Positions 1 through 7,391 of a DNA stretch of 13,813 nucleotides are shown in pieces; position 1 is the first letter of the stretch; every line of letters starts with the position of its first letter. The DNA is from Chloroflexia bacterium (GTDB lineage Bacteria > Chloroflexota > Chloroflexia > Thermomicrobiales > JALYUS01): positions 1 to 13,813 of the forward strand of contig JAICIL010000091.1 of assembly GCA_025924435.1 (NCBI GenBank), given 5' to 3'. Both the position numbers and the translations under genes were made by a program. Below the pieces are notes generated by a model. It was not told where the DNA came from. It did not search any database and worked only from the letters and a program-made list of their open reading frames with translations.

Positions 1-445
1 CCAGCACACTCGGCACGATGCCGACGACCTCAAGGCTCGCGTGCCGCGCCACCTCGCGCCACGCGGGCGTCCGATCGGCGGCATGGAGCGTCAATGCGCG
101 CACCGCGACGGGGGAGTGCAGGACGATGCATTCGCGGCGCGACGCCGGGGCCGCGAACTGCGCGAGCGGCACGCTGAAGTAGCCGCCGAGGACGCGATGG
201 CCCGCCGCCTTTTCCGCCTGCTCGACGGCGATCCGGATCGCCCCGCCCAGGCGGCGGGCATCGGCGACGACGCCGCGCGTCAGCCCCTGCGCGGGCGTGA
301 CGCCGAGGCCGAGCACCGGCACCGCTTCGTCGTCGCCATCCGTTGTGGCCGATCCCGCGATCACGACGCGCACATCAACATTGCCGGCATCAATGCCGAC
401 CACCGTCCCGTACGATCGCTGCGTTTGCGCCCGCCACCAACTCAC
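1..445 (-). CDS. ftsA: Cell division protein FtsA, N-terminal part (cut by window edge)
   Basis: This is an actin-like ATPase that would tether FtsZ to the membrane and recruit later divisome proteins. Only the first 148 codons lie in the window; the family is usually about 400 aa. Visible motifs are the phosphate-1 strand VVGIDAGNVDVRVVIAG (residues 15-31), the segment VLGLGVTPAQGLTRGVV (44-60), typical of FtsA, and the helix AIRIAVEQAEKAAGHRV (69-85). The chosen start is GTG at 445, which has GGAG 5 nt upstream; an ATG slightly upstream runs into a stop after 8 codons. It follows ftsQ after a 27-bp gap and is the last visible gene of the operon, with ftsZ expected next. Oddity: between the N-terminal helix and a segment that looks like domain 2 entry (LEVVGIVPSVL) there are far fewer residues than in E. 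coli FtsA, so the 1C subdomain seems much reduced. Because the C-terminus is missing, another FtsA/PilM-like actin homolog is not excluded. Confidence 0.8.
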   Translation of the reverse strand, partial: MSWWRAQTQRSYGTVVGIDAGNVDVRVVIAGSATTDGDDEAVPVLGLGVTPAQGLTRGVVADARRLGGAIRIAVEQAEKAAGHRVLGGYFSVPLAQFAAPASRRECIVLHSPVAVRALTLHAADRTPAWREVARHASLEVVGIVPSVL

Positions 446-450
446 GCGCG

Positions 451-462
451 CTCCATCCCCTT
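451..462 (-). promoter_or_regulatory. Ribosome binding site of ftsA
   Basis: On the minus strand the sequence reads AAGGGGATGGAG, ending 5 nt before the GTG at 445. It decides the GTG start, since the ATG inside and just upstream of this stretch opens a frame of only 8 codons. Confidence 0.6.
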
Positions 463-472
463 CACCATTTCG

Positions 473-1234
473 CTACTTTGTACGTAGAATGGGCCGCTCA
501 GGATCACGAAGATCGGCCTCCACCCACGGCGGCTGCCGCAGCAATTGCTTCAACAGTGCAAGTTTCTTGCCGAGATGTTCGTCATTTCCCAGCACCGCGC
601 GCCATGTGCCGGCCTGCACGACCAATCCCACCGCCGGATCGAGCGCGACCGCCGCCTGCGTCAACCCGGCTTCCGTCGGCAATCGCTGATTGAGCGCCAG
701 CGCCGCGCGGATGGCGTCGTCGCTCACCCGCCCGCCCGCCGTCGGGATCGGGATACCGGCGAGCGCCTGGAGATGCGGCAGCGACGGCGGCGCGGTCGCG
801 TCGGGCTGCCCCAGCACATCCCCGGCCTCGTCAACGAGATACGACTGACCGGCCGCGTCCCAGACCAACACCGACTGCCGTTCGACGACCCGCACGACGA
901 TCGTATCCGGCGCTTCGGTATGCACGTCGCCGCGCTGCACACCGGGAAGCGCGGCGATACGCCGTGCGACGGCGGCGTTATCCACACCGAAGACGCTCCG
1001 CCCGACCACCCCGGTCGTCTCCGCGACGGTCGAGCCGGGCAGCGCGGCGACGCCGGTGACGACGACGCGGTTGACGGCGAAACGGGCATCCGTCAGCACG
1101 AAGGCGAGCAAGCCGCCCAGCGCGAGCGCGCCGATCCCGGCGGGCAGGCGGCCATTGCGCACCATGACCATCGCCCACCGCAGGATATGGGCACACGCCT
1201 GCCCGACGCGCTTCGCCGTCATGCCGCGCGCCAT
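473..1234 (-). CDS. ftsQ: Cell division protein FtsQ (DivIB), POTRA-containing bitopic membrane protein
   Basis: FtsQ/DivIB links the early and late divisome by binding FtsL and FtsB/DivIC outside the membrane. The 253-aa protein has a short basic cytoplasmic tail (1-31) and one membrane helix (about 32-49, AGIGALALGGLLAFVL). A POTRA domain (about 51-119) starts FAVNRVVVTGVAALPG and includes a VARRIAALPGV segment, and a beta-rich FtsQ domain runs to the end, closing with DLRDPERPILR. Length and domain order match the family. The ATG at 1234 has a strong GGGGAGG 8 nt upstream, lying across the end of ddl, and the gap to ddl is only 3 bp. ddl-ftsQ-ftsA is the standard dcw order. No FtsB/DivIC gene is seen nearby. 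Confidence 0.9.
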   Translation of the reverse strand: MARGMTAKRVGQACAHILRWAMVMVRNGRLPAGIGALALGGLLAFVLTDARFAVNRVVVTGVAALPGSTVAETTGVVGRSVFGVDNAAVARRIAALPGVQRGDVHTEAPDTIVVRVVERQSVLVWDAAGQSYLVDEAGDVLGQPDATAPPSLPHLQALAGIPIPTAGGRVSDDAIRAALALNQRLPTEAGLTQAAVALDPAVGLVVQAGTWRAVLGNDEHLGKKLALLKQLLRQPPWVEADLRDPERPILRTK

Positions 1235-1237
1235 CGC

Positions 1238-2389
1238 TCAGGCCTCCCCGCGCCGTCGGCGGCGCCGGTCGTGCCGCGCGATGGCGAGCGCGATCAGCCG
1301 GTCCACCAACTCGCCGTACGAGACGCCGACCGCCTGCCACATCATCGCGTACATGCTCGTGGCGGTGAACCCCGGCATCGTGTTGATCTCGTTGATCAGC
1401 ACGCGGTCGTTCGCCTCGTCGTAGAAGAAATCCACGCGAGCAAGGCCCTGCGCGTCCACCGCGCGGAACGCCTCGACCGCGCGGCAGCGTATTTCGTCGG
1501 CAATATGCGGCGGCAGGTCGGCGGGGATGCGCAGGCGCGTCGCGGGGTCGGTGTACTTCGCCGCGTAATCGTAGAAGTCGTGCCCCCGGACGATGATCTC
1601 GCCGACCGCCGACGCCCGCGGCTCCTCATTGCCCAATACGCTGCACTCGACTTCCCGGCCCGTGATCGCTTCTTCGACGACGACGCGCCCGTCCACATCG
1701 AAGCGGAACGCCTCCATGAGCGCGCCGGGAATATCGCCCTCCGTCTCCGCCTTCGACACGCCGACGCTCGAACCCATATTGGCGGGCTTGATGAAGCACG
1801 GCAGGCCGACCGTGGCGGCTAACCGCTCGATGACCGCGCCCGGCGCGCGCTCCCACTCCGATTCGCGGACGAGTTGCGCGCGGGGCGTCGGCAGCCCCGC
1901 GTCGCGGAAGAGCGCCTTCATCATCGCCTTGTCCATCGCCGCCGCCGAGCCGCGCACGCCGGAGCCGACGTAGGCGATATCCGCCAGTTCGAGGAAGCCC
2001 TGCACCGTGCCGTCCTCCCCGAATGGCCCGTGCAGCACCGGGAAGACGACGTCGAGGCGGTGCAACTCGCGCGACGCGCCCTCCGGCCCCGCCGCCAACG
2101 CCCGGTCGCGCGCGGCGGGGATGATGGCGTGCGACGCGCCACCCGTCTCCGGCGGCTTTTCGGTCAGTTGCCCGCCCGCCGCGAGCAGGTCGCGCATCGG
2201 GTCGCCCCCCGCGAGCCACTGCCCCTGCCGCGTGATGCCGATGGGCACAACCTCGTACGCATCGCGGTCGAGCGCGGCCATCACGGACTGCGCCGAGGCC
2301 AGCGAGACCGCGTGCTCGCTCGATTGCCCGCCGAAGAGGATGCCGACGCGAATTTTTCGCCCGCGCCGCGCCGGTTGCTCGCTGGTCAT
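1238..2389 (-). CDS. ddl: D-alanine--D-alanine ligase
   Basis: This cytoplasmic ATP-grasp enzyme joins two D-Ala to give the dipeptide that MurF uses. The 383-aa protein has all three domains. The N-terminal domain has GILFGGQSSEHAVSL with the substrate Glu at residue 25 and HGPFGEDGTVQG (120-131). The central part has AMDK (151-154), the ATP loop KPANMGSSVGVSK (201-213) and the omega-loop motif FYDYAAKY (272-279). The C-terminal domain has ARVDFF (Arg318) and NEINTMPGFT (333-342). Tyr279 of the omega loop is the residue typical of true D-Ala-D-Ala ligases, where D-Ala-D-Lac enzymes often carry Phe. The ATG at 2389 forms an ATGA overlap with the murB stop. An open frame continues upstream to 2986, but that part is only murB read in another frame. 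The C-terminus ends in an Arg-rich stretch (375-380). Confidence 0.96.
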   Translation of the reverse strand: MTSEQPARRGRKIRVGILFGGQSSEHAVSLASAQSVMAALDRDAYEVVPIGITRQGQWLAGGDPMRDLLAAGGQLTEKPPETGGASHAIIPAARDRALAAGPEGASRELHRLDVVFPVLHGPFGEDGTVQGFLELADIAYVGSGVRGSAAAMDKAMMKALFRDAGLPTPRAQLVRESEWERAPGAVIERLAATVGLPCFIKPANMGSSVGVSKAETEGDIPGALMEAFRFDVDGRVVVEEAITGREVECSVLGNEEPRASAVGEIIVRGHDFYDYAAKYTDPATRLRIPADLPPHIADEIRCRAVEAFRAVDAQGLARVDFFYDEANDRVLINEINTMPGFTATSMYAMMWQAVGVSYGELVDRLIALAIARHDRRRRRRGEA

Positions 2390-3333
2390 AATGCCCCTGT
2401 CTGCCGCACATCCCACCGCCCGATGCGCTGCACTTCGTACTGGAGTTCGATCCCGAATCGCGCCCGGACGCAGGCGCGGCAGTGGTCGCCGGCGGCGAGC
2501 ACGTCCGCCGCCGTCGCCTTGCCGAGATTGACGATGAAATTGGCGTGGACGGGCGAGACTTGCGCCTGCCCAACGGTGAACCCTTTCAGGCCGCACGCCT
2601 CGATCAGCCGCCCCGCCGCGTCGCCGGGCGGGTTCTGGAACATCGAACCCGCCGAGGCCGCCTGCGGCTGCGCGACCTTGCGCCAGTCGTGGTATTCGAC
2701 GGCCCGCGCCCGCAATGCGGCGGGATCGCCCGGCGACAGCCGCACGCGGACGGTGGTCAGGACGCCGCCGCGCGCGCCATCTTTGATCGCGCTGTGCCGG
2801 TACGCATAGGCGAGATCGGCCACTGTCACCGTCTCCGGCGTCCCGTCGTACCGGATCAATGTCGCATCCAGGAAGGACGCGCTCATCTCGCCGCCGTGCG
2901 CGCCCGCGTTGTTGGCGACCGCACCGCCGAGCGTCCCCGGCAGGCCGACGGCCCATTCCAGCCCCGCCAATCCGCGCTCGCCGCACGCCTCCGCGAAGCC
3001 GGAAATCAGCATCCCGGCGTGCCCCGTGACGACGGGCGCGGCCGGATCATCCAGGTCAATCCGCAGCATCGGGCGCGGCGTCAGCATTTTGACGACGAGG
3101 CCCGCGACCCCGGCATCCGCCGCGAGGATGTTGCTGCCACCGCCGATCACCGTGACCGCGACGCCGGACACCGCCGCCCAGCGGAGGGCGTCGCTGAGCG
3201 GCTCATCGCCCTCCGCCGCGCCGATCTTGAGGAACCAGTCCGCCGGGCCGCCGACGTGCAGCGTCGTGTGGCGACGCAATGGCTCGTTCGCTTTGATCGC
3301 CGCTCGGCCGGTCACGGTCACTCCCGCCGTCAT
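2386..3333 (-). CDS. murB: UDP-N-acetylenolpyruvoylglucosamine reductase MurB (type II)
   Basis: This FAD- and NADPH-dependent reductase makes UDP-MurNAc from the enolpyruvyl intermediate. With the chosen start it has 315 aa. Motifs are RHTTLHVGGPADWF (21-34), the FAD-binding GGGSNIL (64-70), GLEWAVGLPGTLGGAVANNA (124-143), YRHSAIK with Arg179, GSMFQNP with the proton-donating Ser230, VHANFIVN (262-269) and a C-terminal Glu300. The short Ser loop without the extra Tyr insertion marks type II MurB, as in Gram-positives. The start ATG at 3333 makes an ATGA overlap with the murC stop and has GAGGTGG just upstream. A start at 3351 would add 6 residues but has no ribosome binding site. MurA, the preceding enzyme, is not in the window. 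Confidence 0.95.
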   Translation of the reverse strand: MTAGVTVTGRAAIKANEPLRRHTTLHVGGPADWFLKIGAAEGDEPLSDALRWAAVSGVAVTVIGGGSNILAADAGVAGLVVKMLTPRPMLRIDLDDPAAPVVTGHAGMLISGFAEACGERGLAGLEWAVGLPGTLGGAVANNAGAHGGEMSASFLDATLIRYDGTPETVTVADLAYAYRHSAIKDGARGGVLTTVRVRLSPGDPAALRARAVEYHDWRKVAQPQAASAGSMFQNPPGDAAGRLIEACGLKGFTVGQAQVSPVHANFIVNLGKATAADVLAAGDHCRACVRARFGIELQYEVQRIGRWDVRQTGAL

Positions 3334-4745
3334 CTCGCCACCTCGCGGCATTGCAGCCGTTGCAGCACCCGCGGGCCGACCGTCGTGATGTCCCCCGCGC
3401 CGAGGGTGAGGACGATGTCGCCCGGCCGTACCTCGGACATGATGCGCGCCGCCGTTTCCGCGAGGTCGCCGCTGTACCTGCCGCGCCCATCCGCGACGGC
3501 GTCGGCGATGTCCCGCGCGTGGATCGTGCCGGGGTCCGGCTCCCGCGCGGCGTAAATGTCGGTGACGAACGCGACATCCGCGCCGGAGAGCGCATCGGCG
3601 AATGCGGCGGCGTAGAGCGTCGAGCGGCTGAACGTATGCGGCTGGAAAACCGCCACGATCCGCCGCGCCGGGTGGCGCGCCCGCGCCGCCGCGAGCGTCG
3701 CGCGCACTTCCGTCGGGTGGTGCGCGTAGTCGTCAATCACAATCACACCGGCGACCTCCCCGACAAGCTCGAACCGCCGTCCGACGCCGCGATAGCCCGC
3801 GACGGTGCGGAGTGCGTCGCCCGCGTCCACGCCGACCTCCGCGCATGTTGCGACCGCCATTGCCGCGTTCCGCGCGTTGTGCTCGCCCGCGACGGTAAGG
3901 GTGGCGCGACCGACCGATGCACGGCCGTGGAGCAGCGTCACGGCATCATCCGGCTCGTGCACGATCCGCCAATCCGCCGTCGCCGCCGTGCCGACCGTCC
4001 GCACGCTCCGCCGCCCGTTCGCCTCCGGGAGCGTCGCCGCGCTGTGCGGATCGTCCGCGTTGGCGATGATCGTCCCGCCGTCGCGCGTCAGGTCCGCGAA
4101 CCGGGCGAAGGCATCCAGATATTTCTCGACCGTCGGGAAGATGTCCGGGTGATCGTGCTCGATGTTCGTGACGACGGCGATATCCGGTGTGAGGTGGAGG
4201 AACGAGTAATCGTACTCGTCCGCCTCGACGACGGCGAGCGGCCCCGCGCCGTTGCGCGCGCTCGTACCGAGGTCGCGGATTTCCGCGCCGACGACGAAGA
4301 GCGGATCGTGGCCGAGCGCGCTGAGGATGTAGGCGATCATGCCGCTCGTCGTGCTCTTGCCGTGCGTCCCCGCCACGGCGATGCACCGCCGCGCGTTGGC
4401 GAGCGCGCCGAGCAGCGCCGCCCGCTTGACGACCGGGATGCCGCGCGCCCGCGCCGCCGCCAGTTCGACATTCTCCTCGCGCACCGCCGCCGAGATGACG
4501 ACGAGCGCCGCATCGCCGACGTACGCCGCGTCGTGGCCGACATGCACCGCCGCGCCGAGGTCGCGCAGCGCCGTCAGGGCGGGCGAATCGCTCCGGTCGG
4601 AGCCGGTGACGCGGAATCCCTGCGCGAGCAGGATGCGCGCCAGCCCGACCATCCCCGCGCCGCCGATGCCGACGAAATGGATGGTCGCGCCCGCTGGTGG
4701 GAGCGCGATTGTCGCGCGCGGCATCTCAGTCATCGCCAATCCCAT
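3330..4745 (-). CDS. murC: UDP-N-acetylmuramate--L-alanine ligase MurC
   Basis: MurC adds the first amino acid, L-Ala, to UDP-MurNAc in the cytoplasm. The 471-aa protein shows the Mur ligase architecture. The N-terminal Rossmann domain has HFVGIGGAGM (23-32). The ATPase domain has the MurC-type P-loop AGTHGKST (125-132), EADEYDYSFL (174-183) and NIEHDHPD (194-201). The C-terminal domain has GEHNARN (287-293), GVGRRFE (320-326), DDYAHHPTE (338-346), FQPHTFSRS and LGAGD (448-452). The His in the P-loop separates it from MurD and MurF. The start is uncertain: ATG at 4745 (20-bp overlap with ftsW), 4733 (GGATGGG 7 nt upstream) or 4724 are all in frame and lie before the Rossmann fold. It directly follows ftsW; the usual intervening murG is absent. 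Confidence 0.96.
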   Translation of the reverse strand: MGLAMTEMPRATIALPPAGATIHFVGIGGAGMVGLARILLAQGFRVTGSDRSDSPALTALRDLGAAVHVGHDAAYVGDAALVVISAAVREENVELAAARARGIPVVKRAALLGALANARRCIAVAGTHGKSTTSGMIAYILSALGHDPLFVVGAEIRDLGTSARNGAGPLAVVEADEYDYSFLHLTPDIAVVTNIEHDHPDIFPTVEKYLDAFARFADLTRDGGTIIANADDPHSAATLPEANGRRSVRTVGTAATADWRIVHEPDDAVTLLHGRASVGRATLTVAGEHNARNAAMAVATCAEVGVDAGDALRTVAGYRGVGRRFELVGEVAGVIVIDDYAHHPTEVRATLAAARARHPARRIVAVFQPHTFSRSTLYAAAFADALSGADVAFVTDIYAAREPDPGTIHARDIADAVADGRGRYSGDLAETAARIMSEVRPGDIVLTLGAGDITTVGPRVLQRLQCREVAR

Positions 4746-5925
4746 CCGTCCGCCGCGCCCGACGCCGCGCCCGTTCCGGGGTGCGCGATGTGCGGGAAAT
4801 ATTAATCAGGACGCCGAGCGCGCCGAGCGTCACCGCGAGGGACGAGCCGCCGTACGAGAAGAGCGGCAGCGGCACGCCGGTGAACGGGATCGCCGTCGTC
4901 ACGCCGCCGATGTTGATGACGGCCTGGAAGACGAGCCATGTCGTGATGCCGGTCGCCATGATCGCGCCGAAGCGATCCGGCGCGCGCAGCGCGGTCCGGT
5001 AGCCGCGCACCGCCATCGCCGCGAACAGCCCGATCACGATGGCGCACCCGACGAGGCCCAGTTCCTCGCCGATCACCGCGAAGATCGCGTCCGTGTGCGC
5101 CGCCGGGAGCCAGCTGAATTTCTGCCGCGACGCGCCGAGGCCGAGGCCGAAAATGCCGCCGTCGCCGAGGGCGATCCGCGCCTGCCAGAGCTGCCAGCCC
5201 GCGTCGCGCAGGTCGCGCTCCGGGTGCAGGAAGAGCAGCAACCGCTCGCGCCGGTACGGCGCGGTGAGGGCGAGCAGCGCGAACGCGCCGACGCCGCTCA
5301 ACAGGAACAATCCGAGTTGGCGGATGTCCGCCCCCGCGATCAGGAAGACGCTGATGCCGACGACGGCGAGCACCGTCGCCGTGCCGAGGTCGGGTTCGAG
5401 CATGACGAGGAAGAGGATCGCGCCGAGGATGATCGCGAAGGGGATCGCACCATTCAGGAAGTGGCGAATCCGGCTCCCCTTCCGGTCGAGCAAGTCCGCC
5501 ATGTAGAGGATGAGGACGAATTTCATGATCTCGCTCGGCTGCACCTGCAACGGGCCGAGGTCGAACCAGCGCCGCGCGCCGAAGACCGTCCGCCCGAGCG
5601 GCAGGACGGCGACGAGCGACAGCGCCGTCCCGATCATCGCGGGCACCGACCACCGCCGCCAGAAATGGTAGTCCACGCGCGACGTGACGAGCAGCGCCGC
5701 GACGCCGAGCACGCCGGCGCCGGCCTGCCGCTTGAGGAAATAGAGGCCGTCGCCCGTGTCCCGGATGCCGACCGCGTACGACGCGCTGAAGAGGATCAGC
5801 GTGCCGAGCGAGGCGAGCACAATCAGCGTGCCGACGAGCACCGTGTCCACCTGCCCCTGCGGCGCGGCGGTCGCGGGCCGGGCGCGCGCGCGCGTACCGT
5901 TCAGCGCGATCCGTTCAACGGCCAT
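4726..5925 (-). CDS. ftsW: Septal peptidoglycan glycosyltransferase FtsW (SEDS family)
   Basis: FtsW is the polytopic SEDS polymerase that strings lipid II into glycan, working with the class B PBP FtsI. The 399-aa protein has about ten hydrophobic helices starting near residue 28. SEDS signatures are LFSASYAVG (45-53), GARRWFDLGPLQVQPSEIMK (116-135), LEPDLGTA (176-183), the extracytoplasmic loop with HTDAIFAVIGEELGL (277-291) and GVPLPLFSYGGSS (350-362). Asp279 in HTD corresponds to the Asp essential for SEDS polymerase activity. FtsW is preferred over RodA because of the dcw context. The ATG at 5925 overlaps the end of murD by 11 bp; the open frame extends to 6168 but that part is murD in another frame. 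The C-terminal tail (about 378-399) is Arg-rich and probably cytoplasmic. Confidence 0.93.
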   Translation of the reverse strand: MAVERIALNGTRARARPATAAPQGQVDTVLVGTLIVLASLGTLILFSASYAVGIRDTGDGLYFLKRQAGAGVLGVAALLVTSRVDYHFWRRWSVPAMIGTALSLVAVLPLGRTVFGARRWFDLGPLQVQPSEIMKFVLILYMADLLDRKGSRIRHFLNGAIPFAIILGAILFLVMLEPDLGTATVLAVVGISVFLIAGADIRQLGLFLLSGVGAFALLALTAPYRRERLLLFLHPERDLRDAGWQLWQARIALGDGGIFGLGLGASRQKFSWLPAAHTDAIFAVIGEELGLVGCAIVIGLFAAMAVRGYRTALRAPDRFGAIMATGITTWLVFQAVINIGGVTTAIPFTGVPLPLFSYGGSSLAVTLGALGVLINISRTSRTPERARRRARRTDGIGDD

Positions 5926-7381
5926 GATGCGCCCCCGCTTCCTGCCGCAGCCGCTCGACGGCGGCGCGGAATTGCTCCCCACGGTCGAACTCGTTCTGGA
6001 AGACACCGAACGACGCCGCGCCCGGCGAGAGCAGCACCGTGTCGCCCGGTTGCGCGAGGCCGACCGCTCGCGCGACGGCCTCCGCCATGCCCCGCAGCGG
6101 CCCGATGACCGGCCCCGCATAGCCGCGCGACGCCAGCATCGCCGCGAGGGGCGTCGGCACCCGGCCATCGAAGAGGATGATCGCTTTCGCGCCCAGCATC
6201 GCGTCCGCGAGGGCGGTGAAATCCAACCCCTTGTCCGACCCGCCCGCGAGCAGGATCACCGGCCCCGGCGTCGTCGCAAGGGCCGCGACCGCCGCCGCCG
6301 GTGCGGTCGCGGCGGTGTCGTTGATGAATCGGACGCCGTCTATCACGCCGAGGTCCTCGTAGCGATGCGGCGCGCCGCGAAACGCCCGCAGCCCGGCGCG
6401 CACCGCGTCCACCGGCGCGCCGTAGGCGAGCGCCGCCGCAGCCGCCGCGCAGGCGTTGATCCGATTGTGCGCGCCCGGCAGCGCAAGGTCGCCCCCACGC
6501 CCCAGCGGATATGAGCGGGCGCCATCGGCCCACAGCAGCGTGTCGGCATCCGCGATCCACCACGAACCTGGCGGATATCCGGCCACGGGGGGTAGCGCGC
6601 CGAACGGCACGACGCGCGCGCGGGATTCGCCCACCCGCCCGGCGAGGAACGTCAGACCCGGATCGTCCCGCGCGTCGTCGCCCGTCCACGTCGGCAGGAT
6701 GAGCGTATCCCGCGTCGTCTGGTAGCGCGCGATGGCCCATTTCGCCTCCGCGTAGGCGCCGAAATCGGGGTAGCGGTCGAGATGATCCGGCGAGAGGTTC
6801 GTCACCACGGCGACCCGCGGACTCAGCCCCCGCTCGCCCGTCGCTTCGAGTTGGAACGACGAGAGTTCGAGCACGACGGGCGTCTCGGGCGCGATCGCGG
6901 GGAGCGCGTCGAGCGCGGAGACCCCCATGTTCCCCGCGACGACCGCCTCCGGCTTCCATTGCCGCAGCATCTCGCCGATCCAGAGCGTCGTCGTCGTCTT
7001 CCCCTTCGTCCCCGTCACGCCGATCACCGGCGCGGGGCAGGCGGCGAGGAAGAGTGTCATCTCCATCTCCACCGGGATGCCCGCCGCGCGCGCCTCCGCA
7101 AGGAGCGGCGCGTCGCTCGGCACGGCGGGGTTGCGCACGACGATGTCGTAGTCGCGCACGCGAATGCCCTCGTGCCCGCCGAGCCGGTACGCGACCGGCA
7201 GGCCGTCCAGCGAGCGGATCGCCGCGTCGAGCGCCGCCGCGTCCCGGCGGTCCGTCACCGTCACGTCCGCCCCCGCGCGCGCGAGGAAGCGGACCACGCC
7301 GCTCCCTCCCTCGTGAAGGCCGAGGCCGATGAGGAGCGCGCGCTTGCCGCGCAGGTTGGGTTGTGAAACGTGCTCCGCCAT
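5915..7381 (-). CDS. murD: UDP-N-acetylmuramoyl-L-alanine--D-glutamate ligase MurD
   Basis: MurD adds D-Glu to UDP-MurNAc-L-Ala. The 488-aa protein is somewhat longer than E. coli MurD (438). It has an N-terminal Rossmann domain (LLIGLGLHEGGSG, 16-28), P-loop GTKGKTTTT (124-132), ELSSFQLE (172-179) and NLSPDHLDRY (195-204). Lys214 sits where the carbamylated Lys lies. The rest includes GAHNRINA (303-310), HRYE (339-342), GGSDKGLDF (380-388) and LSPGAASFGVFQNEFDRG (451-468). Oddity: the E. coli NDSKATN motif is NDTAATAP here (354-361), replacing the Lys that helps hold substrate. The ATG at 7381 follows mraY by 10 bp with GGGAAGAG upstream. Extra length lies in the central domain around 230-290. 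The P-loop and C-terminal SPGAAS motif exclude MurE. Confidence 0.94.
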   Translation of the reverse strand: MAEHVSQPNLRGKRALLIGLGLHEGGSGVVRFLARAGADVTVTDRRDAAALDAAIRSLDGLPVAYRLGGHEGIRVRDYDIVVRNPAVPSDAPLLAEARAAGIPVEMEMTLFLAACPAPVIGVTGTKGKTTTTLWIGEMLRQWKPEAVVAGNMGVSALDALPAIAPETPVVLELSSFQLEATGERGLSPRVAVVTNLSPDHLDRYPDFGAYAEAKWAIARYQTTRDTLILPTWTGDDARDDPGLTFLAGRVGESRARVVPFGALPPVAGYPPGSWWIADADTLLWADGARSYPLGRGGDLALPGAHNRINACAAAAAALAYGAPVDAVRAGLRAFRGAPHRYEDLGVIDGVRFINDTAATAPAAAVAALATTPGPVILLAGGSDKGLDFTALADAMLGAKAIILFDGRVPTPLAAMLASRGYAGPVIGPLRGMAEAVARAVGLAQPGDTVLLSPGAASFGVFQNEFDRGEQFRAAVERLRQEAGAHHGR

Positions 7382-7391
7382 GCTCTCTTCC

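Noticed and set aside
476..487. TTGTACGTA at the ftsQ end, resembling the intergenic palindromes
   Set aside because: It is the coding sequence for the last residues of FtsQ and only a partial match, so it is probably chance.
545..1822. 425-aa open frame on the plus strand
   Set aside because: Antisense to ftsQ and ddl, composition dominated by Arg, Asp and His, no family motifs.
2390..2986. N-terminal extension of the ddl frame
   Set aside because: The extra part overlaps murB in another frame and has no domain. Ddl homology begins just after the ATG at 2389, which forms an ATGA with the murB stop.
3351..4805. 484-aa open frame on the plus strand
   Set aside because: Antisense to murC over its full length, no recognisable domain, Arg/Asp-rich composition of a shadow frame.
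4339..6108. 589-aa open frame on the plus strand
   Set aside because: It lies antisense to murC, ftsW and the end of murD, all of which have full family motifs. The translation is Arg/Glu/Ala-rich low-complexity sequence typical of shadow frames in GC-rich DNA.
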